From positions 143,960-207,959 of the forward strand of contig JBGSKQ010000143.1 of assembly GCA_041741095.1 (NCBI GenBank): a stretch of DNA of 64,000 nt, given 5' to 3'. Origin of the DNA: UBA6168 sp041741095. GTDB lineage: Bacteria; Bacteroidota; Bacteroidia; Chitinophagales; Saprospiraceae. How positions within the stretch are numbered: the first letter of the stretch is position 1; every line of letters begins with the position of its first letter. The notes below the pieces were generated by a model. The model was given only the letters and a program-made list of their open reading frames with translations, did no database searches and had not been told where the DNA came from. Of this stretch, positions 9,196 to 17,155 are shown piece after piece. The position numbers were made by a program, and so were the translations under genes.

Positions 9196-9423
9196 TCAAT
9201 GAACCTCCAAAACGATGCTACTGGCTTCTTTTTCCCGCACGACCATGCTCATGCCGTCCACTTTCAGGTAGTAGCCGCCTTTGAAAGGGGCTATCCTGAT
9301 AAGCTGCACGGAACTGCCCGGCAGAACGCCCATTGTCATCAGTTTGCTGGCAATATGATCGTCGGTGAAACTGGAGATTGTTCCTGAGTGCCCTTTTTTT
9401 AATCCTGAAATGGGAGTATTCAT
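9196..9423 (-). CDS. feoA: Ferrous iron transport protein A (SH3-like)
   Basis: Small cytoplasmic SH3-like protein of 75 residues that is thought to bind and modulate the FeoB G domain. The sequence has the family pattern: LKKGHSGTISSF at the start, then MGVLPGSSVQLIRIAPFKG and a final strand REKEASSIVLEV. It is the first gene of the feoAB operon. A TACTTTTG element on the minus strand at 9463-9470 is a plausible -7 box about 40 nt before the ATG, but its -33 partner is weak. Confidence 0.93.
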   Translation of the reverse strand: MNTPISGLKKGHSGTISSFTDDHIASKLMTMGVLPGSSVQLIRIAPFKGGYYLKVDGMSMVVREKEASSIVLEVH

Positions 9424-9553
9424 GCCGCTTGGGTTTACTTATTTAGAATTATTTTAGACAACCAAAAGTAAGGCGGCATTTTAGGATGGTAGATGACTTT
9501 TGTCAAAAATAGCTAAATTTTAGGAGGGCAATACCTAACGTTCGGTAAAGAAA

Positions 9554-9613
9554 TGAGCCAAAAGACAGAAAATCAAGCAATTCTGCAAAATTCAAACACT
9601 GCCTTTTGGCTCA
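9554..9613 (-). terminator. Probable terminator of asd
   Basis: Inverted repeat TGAGCCAAAAG (9554-9564) and CTTTTGGCTCA (9603-9613), 11 bp perfect, enclosing 38 nt. Read leftward it follows the asd stop and is followed by TTTCTTT. The long loop lowers confidence. Confidence 0.5.
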
Positions 9614-9627
9614 AATTTTTTCAAAAA

Positions 9628-10644
9628 TTAGGCTTCAACCAATTCACCAATCCACTTTTTGGCGGCCAGGTATTCGGCAATTTGGATGGCATTCGTGGCA
9701 GCGCCTTTGCGCAGGTTGTCGGCCACCACCCAAATGTTCAGCCCGTTTTCGATGCTCTCGTCGCGGCGGATTCGGCCTACGAAGACTTCATCCCTGTTTT
9801 TGGCCAGGAGGGGCATTGGGTATTGCTTATTGGCTGGGTCGTCCTGCAAAATAATGCCGGGCGATTCGGCGAGCAATTTTTTCACCTGAGCCACTTCAAA
9901 AGGTTTTTCAAACTCAATGTTCACCGCCTCCGAGTGGCCGCCGTGTACTGGCACCCGAACAGTGGTAGAGGTAATGCGCAACGAGTCGTCGGCCATGATT
10001 TTTTTGGTCTCGTTCACCAGTTTCATTTCCTCTTTGGTGTAGTCGTTTTCGAGGAAAATATCGCAGTGGGGAATGCAGTTTTCAAAAATCTGGTAGAAAT
10101 AAGCCATCTCCTCCTGAGCAGGTTTTTGGCCGTTGCGCTCCAGGTTGTATTGGTTCACGGCTTTGACGCCTGTGCCAGTAATGGATTGATAAGTTGAAAT
10201 CACCAAGCGCTTGATTTTGAAGGCTTTGTGCAGCGGTGCCAGGGCCACCACCATTTGGATGGTAGAGCAATTGGGGTTGGCGATGATCTTGTCTTCGGGC
10301 GTAAGTACGTGGGCATTCACCTCCGGTACGATCAGCTTGATGCTGGGATCCATGCGCCAGGCCGAAGAGTTGTCCACGACTGTGGTGCCAGCGGCGGCAA
10401 ATCTTGGTGCCCATTCTTTTGAAACGGAAGCCCCGGCTGAAAAAATAGCCACATCCGGTTGGGCCGCCACGGCGTCTTCCAGGCCAATGATGGTGTATTT
10501 TTTCCCTTTAAACGTAACTTCCTTGCCAACGGAACGCTCCGAAGCAACGGGCAAAAATTCCGACACCGGGAAATTGCGCTCTTCCAATACTTCCATCATG
10601 ACAGTGCCGACCAGCCCGGTCGCACCCACTACTGCTACTTTCAT
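9628..10644 (-). CDS. asd: Aspartate-semialdehyde dehydrogenase
   Basis: NADP-dependent reduction of beta-aspartyl phosphate to aspartate semialdehyde, the branch point to lysine/diaminopimelate, threonine and methionine. The 338-residue protein has the nucleotide-binding start VAVVGATGLVG, the active-site loop ANPNCSTIQ (Cys126), the segment ITGTGVKAVNQ and the conserved RVPVHGGHSEAV with the acid/base His. The start codon sits about 50 nt downstream of a very good promoter. Transcribed alone between a terminator and the promoter; neighbours are not biosynthetically related. Confidence 0.96.
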   Translation of the reverse strand: MKVAVVGATGLVGTVMMEVLEERNFPVSEFLPVASERSVGKEVTFKGKKYTIIGLEDAVAAQPDVAIFSAGASVSKEWAPRFAAAGTTVVDNSSAWRMDPSIKLIVPEVNAHVLTPEDKIIANPNCSTIQMVVALAPLHKAFKIKRLVISTYQSITGTGVKAVNQYNLERNGQKPAQEEMAYFYQIFENCIPHCDIFLENDYTKEEMKLVNETKKIMADDSLRITSTTVRVPVHGGHSEAVNIEFEKPFEVAQVKKLLAESPGIILQDDPANKQYPMPLLAKNRDEVFVGRIRRDESIENGLNIWVVADNLRKGAATNAIQIAEYLAAKKWIGELVEA

Positions 10645-10695
10645 TTTTCAAAAATTTTTTGTGGTGAAACAAAAGATTGCTTTCCAAAAAGCCCA

Positions 10696-10725
10696 CAAAT
10701 ATACGGGCATGGGAATATGCACAAA
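10696..10725 (-). promoter_or_regulatory. Bacteroidota-type promoter of asd
   Basis: Minus strand TTTG (10722-10725), an 18-nt spacer and TATATTTG (10696-10703). This is a consensus match for the Bacteroidota housekeeping sigma factor. Confidence 0.68.
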
Positions 10726-10904
10726 CGATTAATTTAATTGAAAGTTCGCACGCAACCAATCGGCCGCCCAGCCATACTTTACTCCCATAAAAGCCGTTAT
10801 TTTGCGCCCCGGTTTTATAGACGGAAAACAAAAAAACTGACAAAGGATTGTGCCGAATGGCCGCTCCACCGTTTTATACCAAAAGATTTAAAAACAGAAA
10901 TATT

Positions 10905-11774
10905 ATGCTGCGTTTTATTGCTTTCTTTTTTGTTTGCTGCCTCGCAGGCACTGCGTTTTCCCAAGAATTTGGCTACGGATTCAAGGCTGGCCTCAATTTC
11001 AACTCCTTTAATTCCGATAGCGAAACGGATGCGGCAGGCAAAGAACTGGAAACTTTTTCAGGGAATACGGGCTTCCACGTGGGCGCTATTTTTACCTGGA
11101 AAGCAACAGAACTGATGGGCCTGCGGGGCGAATTGCTCTTTTCTCAAAAAGGCGGAAGGCGCAAGTTCAACGGCCCTTCCTACTACACCTTGACGGCCTC
11201 CGACGGCAGCGTTTTCAACACCACCGGCACCCGGGAGCAGCGCCTCAATGTGACCAATGCCTACATTGATATTCCATTAATGGGCTATTATAAACCCGTG
11301 CAGTGGCTGGAGCTTTTCGCCGGGGGTAACATAGGTTTTCTCGTTTCCTCCACCGCCGTGGGCGAACTGAAATACTCAGAAGGGAGGATCGATCAATCCA
11401 CGGTACCTGCTTTTGATTATGAACTGGATTTCAATTATTACTCGGACGATGCCGGGTCGTTTACTGCGTCCGAAGAACTCATTCAGGTAAAAGGCATTGA
11501 TGTCGCCCTCATCGAGACGGCAGGCGCTTATGCAGAATTTGATGAAGATAGGGGAAAATTGTACAAAACTATTGACGCCGGGCTGGTCGGAGGCTTGTCG
11601 CTGTTTTTCAACAAAGGTTTGTTTATCTCTGGCAGGTTGAACTATGGTCTGAGCGACATAACAAAATCGGAGGCCGACGTCTCATTGGTGAGCCAAAACA
11701 ACGGCGCTTTCATCGCCCGTGACGACAAGGACAGGAACTTTTCCATTCAAGCGTCTATTGGTTTTTCTTTTTGA
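10905..11774 (+). CDS. Outer-membrane beta-barrel protein (PorT-like family)
   Basis: Predicted outer-membrane protein of 289 residues. ATG at 10905 is chosen because it begins a clean signal peptide (LRFIAFFFVCCLAGTAFSQ); an earlier in-frame ATG at 10848 would put a charged tail in front. The mature part starts GYGFKAGLNFNSF and alternates amphipathic strands with aromatic residues (IDIPLMGYYKPVQWLELFAG; KGLFISGRLNYGLSDI), ending in an aromatic strand FSIQASIGFSF. This is the usual pattern of the OMP_b-brl_2 family. Function beyond membrane localisation cannot be inferred. It ends at a shared bidirectional terminator. Confidence 0.85.
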   Translation: MLRFIAFFFVCCLAGTAFSQEFGYGFKAGLNFNSFNSDSETDAAGKELETFSGNTGFHVGAIFTWKATELMGLRGELLFSQKGGRRKFNGPSYYTLTASDGSVFNTTGTREQRLNVTNAYIDIPLMGYYKPVQWLELFAGGNIGFLVSSTAVGELKYSEGRIDQSTVPAFDYELDFNYYSDDAGSFTASEELIQVKGIDVALIETAGAYAEFDEDRGKLYKTIDAGLVGGLSLFFNKGLFISGRLNYGLSDITKSEADVSLVSQNNGAFIARDDKDRNFSIQASIGFSF

Positions 11775-11794
11775 AAATAAAAGAAACCTTAATG

Positions 11795-11835
11795 CAAAAA
11801 AGCGGGCCTGATCAACACCAGGCCCGCTTTTTTTT
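11795..11835. terminator. Bidirectional intrinsic terminator between the barrel gene and the nfu-type gene
   Basis: Perfect 10-bp stem AGCGGGCCTG (11801-11810) and CAGGCCCGCT (11819-11828), 8-nt loop, A6 on the left and T7 on the right. It serves the convergent genes ending at 11774 and 11879. Confidence 0.92.
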
Positions 11836-11837
11836 GA

Positions 11838-11878
11838 CGAAGTTCATCGTTTATAGTTTATAGTTCATCGTTCTCCTC
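11838..11878. repeat. GTTCATCGTTTATAG word repeat after the nfu-type gene
   Basis: The segment repeats GTTCATCGTTTATAGTTTATAGTTCATCG immediately downstream of the leftward stop codon at 11879. On the minus strand it reads as ATGAACTATAAA-type words, the family also found at 13395-13421 and 38185-38212. Confidence 0.6.
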
Positions 11879-12487
11879 CTACCCCATTTCCTGCACCACT
11901 TCCTGCACTTCCGGCACCATGCGTTTCAACATGCCCTCGATGCCCGCTTTCAGAGTCACGGTGGAAGATGGACAACCGCTGCAAGAGCCTTGCATGGTCA
12001 CATACACGGTTCCTTTGTCGTAGGCTTTAAATTCAATGTTGCCACCGTCCATTTCTACGGCGGGTTTTACGTAGGTGTCTATCAATTCCTTGATGCGCAA
12101 GGCCGTCTCGCCGTCTTCGCCACTGAACTGTGCGGCAGTGTGTTCGGCTTGCAGGTTTTCCATTTCCTCTGCAAAACCGTCCTTGATTATTTGGCCGCCT
12201 TCTTCAATGAATTTTTTGATGGAATCCTTTAGGCGGAGCATGATGTCCGGCCATTCGTAGTTGAATTCCTTGGTAACGGTGACGAAATTATTGGTGATAT
12301 AGACGCCCTTCACAAAAGGCTGGTCGAAGAGCGAAGCGGCCAACGGCGACCAATCACGGGCCAAGCCTTCTTCCCTAAAATCTGCCGTGCCACGGTACAA
12401 CATCCTGTTCGTCACGAATTTCAGCGACTCGGGATTCGGAGTTTGTTCGGTATAAAGCATCACGGGCGATGCGGTAGCTGTATTCAT
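11879..12487 (-). CDS. Nfu/NifU-type iron-sulfur cluster scaffold protein
   Basis: Cytoplasmic scaffold of 202 residues that delivers Fe-S clusters to target proteins. It has an N-terminal Nfu_N domain (TEQTPNPESLKFVTN ... GVYITNNFVTVTK) and a C-terminal NifU-like domain with the cluster ligands C169-x2-C172 in GSCSGCPSS. The pattern IKELIDTYVKPAVEMDGGNIEF is the family hallmark. It is a likely supplier for the Rieske and other Fe-S proteins, though no isc or suf genes are adjacent. A promoter-like sequence lies at 12562-12588. Confidence 0.93.
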   Translation of the reverse strand: MNTATASPVMLYTEQTPNPESLKFVTNRMLYRGTADFREEGLARDWSPLAASLFDQPFVKGVYITNNFVTVTKEFNYEWPDIMLRLKDSIKKFIEEGGQIIKDGFAEEMENLQAEHTAAQFSGEDGETALRIKELIDTYVKPAVEMDGGNIEFKAYDKGTVYVTMQGSCSGCPSSTVTLKAGIEGMLKRMVPEVQEVVQEMG

Positions 12488-12561
12488 CTTAATGCATTTT
12501 TCTTTTGGCAGTTGGCTTTTGGCAAATGGCCGAAAACAACTGCTTATTTAGATTCAGTCCA

Positions 12562-12588
12562 CAAAAGTAACAGAAAATCGTGGTTCAA
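12562..12588 (-). promoter_or_regulatory. Probable promoter of the nfu-type gene
   Basis: Minus strand TTG (12586-12588), a 16-nt spacer and TACTTTTG (12562-12569). The -7 box is perfect; the spacing is slightly short. Confidence 0.45.
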
Positions 12589-12593
12589 GTTTA

Positions 12594-13340
12594 TCAACCA
12601 TACAATTCATATTTGACCTGGCTGCGGTCATATCCCATTTTGATGATAAGGTTGACAACCGCCTCGTCAATCATTTGCGTCCAACCGCAGAGGTAAAAAT
12701 CCACATCGGGCCGTGGTTCTTTGTACATATCAATGTAAATGGGGTGGACGTAGCCCTTGCTCAGGTTGGAAACATGGCCATTTTGTTTCACCATCTCCTC
12801 TCTCGACAGGGCGACGGAGTATTTAAAACCAGGCATTTTTTCCATCAATTCTTCAAAATCCTTTTGGTACAAAATGCCATCATGGTGGCGGGTACCAAAT
12901 ATGAGGTGGATATTCTGGTGCGCTTTGCCTTGCTGGTGCAGATCCAAAATCATGCTGCGGAAAGGCGCAACGCCCGTGCCCGTGCAGACAAAAACGAGAT
13001 CGTTTTTGATGTTTTCGGGCAAAACAAATCCGCCGTCCGGCCCTTTAAAACGGATGATCCCATCCAATTTCAATTCATTGAAAAGGTATTCCGTAGCAGT
13101 GCCGCCGTCTAAGTGGACGATGCAAAATTCCAGCACATTCGACCTGTCCGGTGGGTTGGCGATGGAGTAGCTGCGCCAGCGGTCACGGCGTTTATCGCCG
13201 ATGGGCAGGTCCATCGTCACGAACTGTCCCGCCTTGAATTCAAAAATCTCCTCGTCTTGTATTTTTAGCCAAAACCGCTTTGTCGTGGGCGTCTCGTCCT
13301 CAATGCGGATGACCTTGCTATCATACCATTTGGTTGGCAT
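12594..13340 (-). CDS. FAD-binding ferredoxin-NADP reductase-like oxidoreductase
   Basis: Flavoprotein of 248 residues with the FNR fold: FAD-binding barrel with RWRSYSIANPP, then a pyridine-nucleotide domain with FVCTGTGVAPFRSM and the final FYLCGWTQMIDE ... YELYG. There is no fused [2Fe-2S] domain, so it should pair with a separate ferredoxin or oxygenase. The Rieske oxygenase 8 kb away lacks an adjacent reductase and might be a partner, which is inference. It is a single gene between the Nfu protein and the mevalonate cluster. Confidence 0.9.
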   Translation of the reverse strand: MPTKWYDSKVIRIEDETPTTKRFWLKIQDEEIFEFKAGQFVTMDLPIGDKRRDRWRSYSIANPPDRSNVLEFCIVHLDGGTATEYLFNELKLDGIIRFKGPDGGFVLPENIKNDLVFVCTGTGVAPFRSMILDLHQQGKAHQNIHLIFGTRHHDGILYQKDFEELMEKMPGFKYSVALSREEMVKQNGHVSNLSKGYVHPIYIDMYKEPRPDVDFYLCGWTQMIDEAVVNLIIKMGYDRSQVKYELYG

Positions 13341-13394
13341 TTTTTACAAAAATTTTTCTGTCAAATGAGCCGCTCGGTGCAAGGCCAATTGGTT

Positions 13395-13423
13395 CATCTT
13401 CCATCATTTATAATTCATCATTC
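13395..13423. repeat. ATGATGAATTATAAATGATG word just after the GHMP kinase stop
   Basis: On the minus strand, immediately after the stop codon at 13424, the sequence reads GAATGATGAATTATAAATGATGG. Its 20-nt core ATGATGAATTATAAATGATG differs at a single base from the word that encodes the end of PssA at about 38196-38215. Confidence 0.65.
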
Positions 13424-14404
13424 TCACAAAACCAGTTCGTCATACGGCAAAAACACGCCGAATCCTTTTTCGTTGAAATATCGCTGCGTTTCTTCGGGGG
13501 ATTTATCGCTGGTGGCCAAAACGAAATCGCCGCCCCAAGCCCCAAGCGATTTTATTTCGCCCCAAAAGTCGCTGAAATACAAGTCTTTAGCTTTTTTTAA
13601 ACCTAATGTATCAGCAATCAGATTTTCATGCGCCACGATGTTTTTTTCAAACTCAGCCAATGTTTTTGAATGTAAAAACCTTCGTGTCAATTTAGAAATC
13701 TCGCCGATTGAAGACTGCCGTCCCGAAGCAAGTTCGGGATTCTCGTTTCCCTCGAAACTGAGGACTGAAGACTGAGGACTGAGGACTAAAGTCTGCCCTC
13801 TGTACCTCGCAATGCCCTCCCGGCTGTCCTGTTTTTTACCCAAATAAACAAAGTAAAGCTGCCGGGAAAAGGGCGGTTTGAAAGAACAGCTTTCCACTTG
13901 AGGTTTGCCATTTTCCAAGCGGTACAAAATCGGCCCGTCCGCCCCTGCACAGGCAATGTCGTAGCCAGAGCCGCCGAAGGTTTGGAATTGCAATTCATAA
14001 GCGTCCACCTGCGCCCATTGGGCTATCAGGTAAACGAGGGTGGAACTGGTGCCGAGGCCCCATTCACGGGGGAAGCCGAGGGTAGTTCTCAGTTCACAGT
14101 CGGCAGTCGGCAGTCCAGGGTTGAGTGCTTTTGTGAATGAAAAAAGTTGTTGCAAACGGGTAGCTACTTTCTCATTCGAGGTGCTTAAACATTCCAAAGT
14201 GGTTGGGTGAAATTTGGCCTCAAACCAGCAATTCCCTTCGTGGTCGAGGCTTATCCAGTGCAGTTCATTTTGATGGGAAAAATCAGTGGAAACGTTCAGA
14301 GATTGCCCAAATTTGACAGGCAGCGCCAGTGCCAGCGCACCGTCCAGTACAAAATACTCGCCCGTGAGGAGCAGTTTTCCGTTGGCAAAAAAAGTCTGCG
14401 TCAT
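13424..14404 (-). CDS. GHMP-family kinase of the mevalonate pathway (GYDIA-type)
   Basis: Small-molecule kinase of 326 residues, presumably acting on mevalonate or a phosphomevalonate, judged from its operon with HMG-CoA reductase and IPP isomerase. Features include the start ANGKLLLTGEYFVLDGA, the ATP loop PREWGLGTSSTL and the GGSGYDIACA block of the GYDIA family. Its start overlaps the HMG-CoA reductase stop by 4 nt (ATGA). Two stretches look inserted relative to what I expect for the family: residues about 95-107 (PTADCELRTT) and about 202-232 (VLSPQSSVLSFEGNENPELASG). Both are encoded by CAGTC-type repeat words. The phosphorylated substrate is not certain. Confidence 0.85.
   Translation of the reverse strand: MTQTFFANGKLLLTGEYFVLDGALALALPVKFGQSLNVSTDFSHQNELHWISLDHEGNCWFEAKFHPTTLECLSTSNEKVATRLQQLFSFTKALNPGLPTADCELRTTLGFPREWGLGTSSTLVYLIAQWAQVDAYELQFQTFGGSGYDIACAGADGPILYRLENGKPQVESCSFKPPFSRQLYFVYLGKKQDSREGIARYRGQTLVLSPQSSVLSFEGNENPELASGRQSSIGEISKLTRRFLHSKTLAEFEKNIVAHENLIADTLGLKKAKDLYFSDFWGEIKSLGAWGGDFVLATSDKSPEETQRYFNEKGFGVFLPYDELVL
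13709..13800. repeat. In-frame CAGTC-word insertion within the GHMP kinase gene
   Basis: The plus strand contains a TCCCGAA...TTCGGGA hairpin (13721-13739) followed by CTGAGGACTGAAGACTGAGG and further GGACT units. Read on the coding strand it is CTCAGTCCTCAGTCTTCAGT, giving VLSPQSSVLS. The ~90-bp block keeps frame. Confidence 0.6.
14084..14120. repeat. Second CAGTC-word block within the GHMP kinase gene
   Basis: AGTTCTCAGTTCACAGTC followed by GGCAGTC units. The first 18 nt differ at one base from a block in cysS (43148-43165), although the two genes are unrelated and read in different orientations. Confidence 0.6.
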
Positions 14405-15753
14405 AGCGCTTCCATCGCTTGCTTTTGGCGGAGATTGTCCAAAAACTCCCTCACGCCGGTGAACGAGACGACCTTACCCTCAAAATAGGCCATTGCATTT
14501 TCCACCTCCTGCCCTTTTGCGCCAAGGTGGTTCAGGATGTTGGCCAGGTGCATTTTCATGTGGCCCTGCTGGATGCCAGTGGTCACGAGGGACCGAACCG
14601 CCGCAAAGTTTTGCGCCAGGCCGACGGAGGCAACGATCATCATCAGTTCCTCTGCCGAAGGGTGGCCCAAAAGTTCCAGCGAATGCTTGGCGATGGGGTG
14701 CAGTTTCGTCAGGCCGCCCACCGTGCCCAATGCCAGCGGAATGTCCAGCCAAAAGCGGAATATGCCATTTTCGATGCTGCATTGGCTAAGGCTGCGGTAT
14801 TGCCCATCACGGGCGGCGTAGGTGTGGCCGCAGGCTTCCACGGCCCGGAAGTCGTTGGCGGTGGCCAGCACCACAGCGTCTATGCCGTTGAAAATGCCCT
14901 TGTTGTGCGTGGCTGCACGGTGCGGATCGAGGTGGGCGATGCGCACAGCTTTCCTAAACTTTTCTGCCAGCACGGCGGCATCCAGGCCACCATTGAAAGG
15001 GCCCAATTTTTCAACGGGACACTCTACCCAAGCCCGCACCAGGCAGTCCGGCGTATAGTTGGAAAGGATGGACATGATGATGCTCACATCCCGCTCTTCG
15101 CCCTCGTCAAAAATAGGGTGATTGGAGATGAAACGGTCCAGCGTTTTGGCAAAAGACTCCAGCACGGAGTTGATGAAATTGGCGCCCATGCTGTCGCAGG
15201 TCTCGAAGGTCGCCTTGAGTTGATAGTAGTCTTTTTCGAGGTGGGTAAAATTGACTAGCTCGATGTCGAGGATGCCGCCGCCCCTTTTTTCCATGTTGGT
15301 GGTGATGGGATCGGCGTCTTTACGCAGTTCATTTTTCAGTGCTTCAAATACACTATCCAGCTTGCGCACATCGCCGGACCAAGTGAAATGTACTTGACCT
15401 ACTTTCTTGGTTCCCAATACTTTAGCATGGAAGCCGCCCCTGTCCATCCAATATTTGGCGGCACTCGATGCCGCCGCCACCACGGAGCTTTCTTCAATTA
15501 CCATCGGCACGGCATAAGCCTTGCCGTTGATGAGGAAGTTGGGTGCAATGCCGAAAGGCATCGGGAAGTTGCTGATAGTGTTTTCGCTGAAGCCGTCGAG
15601 CAGTTTTTGCTGCTCCTCGTCGTGGTGCCACCAACTCATCAGCTCCCGCATGACCTGTTCGGGGTCTTTGTAAAAATTTTTTACTACCCACTTGATCTTG
15701 TCCGTTTTGGACAGTTTTGAAAAACCGGAAATGGTTTTGTGATTGCCGCTCAT
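14401..15753 (-). CDS. Hydroxymethylglutaryl-CoA reductase, class II type
   Basis: Makes (or, in degradative relatives, oxidises) mevalonate from HMG-CoA. The 450-residue protein has the class II features: ENTISNFPMPFGIAPNF (57 onward), catalytic Glu in IEESSVVAAAS, DSMGANFIN, HNKGIFNGIDAVVLAT, GTVGG, and the catalytic histidine in QQGHMKMHLAN near residue 397. The gene ends 4 nt into the GHMP kinase start and begins 3 nt after fni ends, so the three form one operon. A biosynthetic direction (mevalonate formation) is inferred from that operon. Confidence 0.94.
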   Translation of the reverse strand: MSGNHKTISGFSKLSKTDKIKWVVKNFYKDPEQVMRELMSWWHHDEEQQKLLDGFSENTISNFPMPFGIAPNFLINGKAYAVPMVIEESSVVAAASSAAKYWMDRGGFHAKVLGTKKVGQVHFTWSGDVRKLDSVFEALKNELRKDADPITTNMEKRGGGILDIELVNFTHLEKDYYQLKATFETCDSMGANFINSVLESFAKTLDRFISNHPIFDEGEERDVSIIMSILSNYTPDCLVRAWVECPVEKLGPFNGGLDAAVLAEKFRKAVRIAHLDPHRAATHNKGIFNGIDAVVLATANDFRAVEACGHTYAARDGQYRSLSQCSIENGIFRFWLDIPLALGTVGGLTKLHPIAKHSLELLGHPSAEELMMIVASVGLAQNFAAVRSLVTTGIQQGHMKMHLANILNHLGAKGQEVENAMAYFEGKVVSFTGVREFLDNLRQKQAMEAL

Positions 15754-15756
15754 TTT

Positions 15757-16806
15757 TTATTTCACTTTCAAAAACGACTGTGCTAATTCCAGCCCCTGCA
15801 CTTGTGCCTCCACATAATCGTGCAGTTCTTCATAGTTGCCCCGTGCATGTTTCAAAAAGCCGGAAGCCTGGCCATAGACGCAGGGCAGTTCCAACTTGTT
15901 TATCAAATAATAACCGTCGAGGAAACTGCGTACCCCGCCAGAAATGATGACTTGTTGGCAACGCATTTCTTCGCCCAATTCAGCTTTTATGTGATTGGTC
16001 AAATGTACCATTTCTTCCGCTGTGTGGCCGACCCGGGCCAGTTGGCTGAAAATTTCCTGTTTCACGGGATCGCTGCGCAGCAGTTCCAGTTTGGCAAAGT
16101 TGGTGCCGCCGCTGGCCGCAAAATCCACTGCTTGGAGGGGCAATTTGAAAAGGGCTTTTAAGCTTTCGTATCCCATGCCCTGGCCTACTTCCTTGACAAT
16201 CAACGGGGTGTCAGTCTTTTCCAAAAAATCGGAAATTGTGTCAATAGGAGGTTTTTTAAAACGGTCGCCTTCGGGTTGCAGCCATTCCTGGAGCGGGTTG
16301 ATGTGGATGATGAGGCCATCGGCCTGTAGTTTGTCCAATAGCTGGGAAACCCGCCACAGTTCACCGTTTTTCAACAACTGTTCTATCTGCGCCACGCCGA
16401 GGTTGGCATACAGCGGCAGGTCGCTTCCAATGATTTGGCGCACGTCAAAGTCTTTCAAGGTTTCGTCGCTAAACAACAAGGTACGGCAAGACCCCAGCCC
16501 CATGCCCATGCCAAAGTCCTTGCAGGCACGGGCGAGGTTGTGGTTGATGGTGTGCGCCCATTCCGTGCCTCCGGTCATGCTCGATACCCAAATCGGTGCC
16601 CGCAATGTTTTTCCCAAAAAAGAAAAGGGCAAAAGGCTGCTTGATGGGGGGTGGGCGGCGAGCAAAGGTTCGTAGTAAAAACGCCCGTCCAGTTCCCCTT
16701 TTGCCACCTGCGACTGGAATGCCAGTTCTATGTGGTCTTTTTTTCGGGCGGCGGCGGTTGGGTCATTGTCCTGCCAGGGTGCTTTGTTTTCTTCGAGTTT
16801 ATCCAT
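15757..16806 (-). CDS. fni: Type 2 isopentenyl-diphosphate delta-isomerase (FMN-dependent)
   Basis: FMN- and NAD(P)H-requiring isomerase that interconverts IPP and DMAPP, the last step before prenyl chain building. The protein (349 residues from 16806) shows RKKDHIELAFQSQV near the N-terminus, the FMN-binding SSMTGGT, MGMGLGSCR, VKEVGQGM and the glycine-rich SGGVRSFLDGYY. ATG 16806 is preferred over ATG 16818 because the promoter's -7 box at 16832 would leave almost no leader for the earlier start; this is inference. First gene of the operon fni-HMG-CoA reductase-GHMP kinase. Confidence 0.94.
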   Translation of the reverse strand: MDKLEENKAPWQDNDPTAAARKKDHIELAFQSQVAKGELDGRFYYEPLLAAHPPSSSLLPFSFLGKTLRAPIWVSSMTGGTEWAHTINHNLARACKDFGMGMGLGSCRTLLFSDETLKDFDVRQIIGSDLPLYANLGVAQIEQLLKNGELWRVSQLLDKLQADGLIIHINPLQEWLQPEGDRFKKPPIDTISDFLEKTDTPLIVKEVGQGMGYESLKALFKLPLQAVDFAASGGTNFAKLELLRSDPVKQEIFSQLARVGHTAEEMVHLTNHIKAELGEEMRCQQVIISGGVRSFLDGYYLINKLELPCVYGQASGFLKHARGNYEELHDYVEAQVQGLELAQSFLKVK

Positions 16807-16831
16807 TGTAGCAAACATCGGCGATGAGGGT

Positions 16832-16865
16832 CAAAGGTAGGCGAAATTGCCGGAAGGGGAACAAA
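16832..16865 (-). promoter_or_regulatory. Bacteroidota-type promoter of the mevalonate operon
   Basis: Minus strand TTTG (16862-16865), a 22-nt spacer and TACCTTTG (16832-16839), about 25 nt before ATG 16806. It should drive fni, HMG-CoA reductase and the GHMP kinase. Confidence 0.6.
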
Positions 16866-16902
16866 GATGGGAGGAGATGGTTTTGGGACAAAAATAGAGG
16901 TT

Positions 16903-16927
16903 GAGAGGATGAGAGAAATGAGAGGAA
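16903..16927. repeat. GAGAGGATGAGAGAAATGAG word upstream of fni
   Basis: This purine-rich word is the exact reverse complement, over 24 nt, of part of the CTCTCATTTCTCTCATCCTC array at 53126-53149, more than 36 kb away. Confidence 0.65.
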
Positions 16928-17091
16928 GCACTTTGAATAAATTCCTTGGAACTCAGGTTTTTTCTTAAAACAGCTCGCTGCTCTATAGCAGCACATGGCC
17001 CAGATTTCGTAGAGCGTTTTCCCCGTATCGGTGCATGTTATTTTAGCATTTGGCAAGGCGCAAAATCATTTGATCAAGTTGGCAAGGCTGC

Positions 17092-17125
17092 TTTGGCCTT
17101 TCAAAAACCAATTTTCCTACCTTTA
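17092..17125 (+). promoter_or_regulatory. Possible promoter of the haem lipoprotein gene
   Basis: TTTG (17092-17095), a 22-nt spacer and TACCTTTA (17118-17125), 30 nt before ATG 17156. The last base of the -7 box departs from consensus. Confidence 0.4.
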
Positions 17126-17155
17126 GCGCTCTTTAATAACACAAAACAACAATAC

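Noticed and set aside
9424..9553. Possible Fur operator upstream of feoA
   Set aside because: No sequence close to the GATAATGATTATCATTATC-type palindrome was found.
16946..17155. N-terminal extension of the haem lipoprotein frame
   Set aside because: ATG 17156 begins an obvious lipoprotein signal peptide and lies behind a promoter-like element; the extension would bury the signal.
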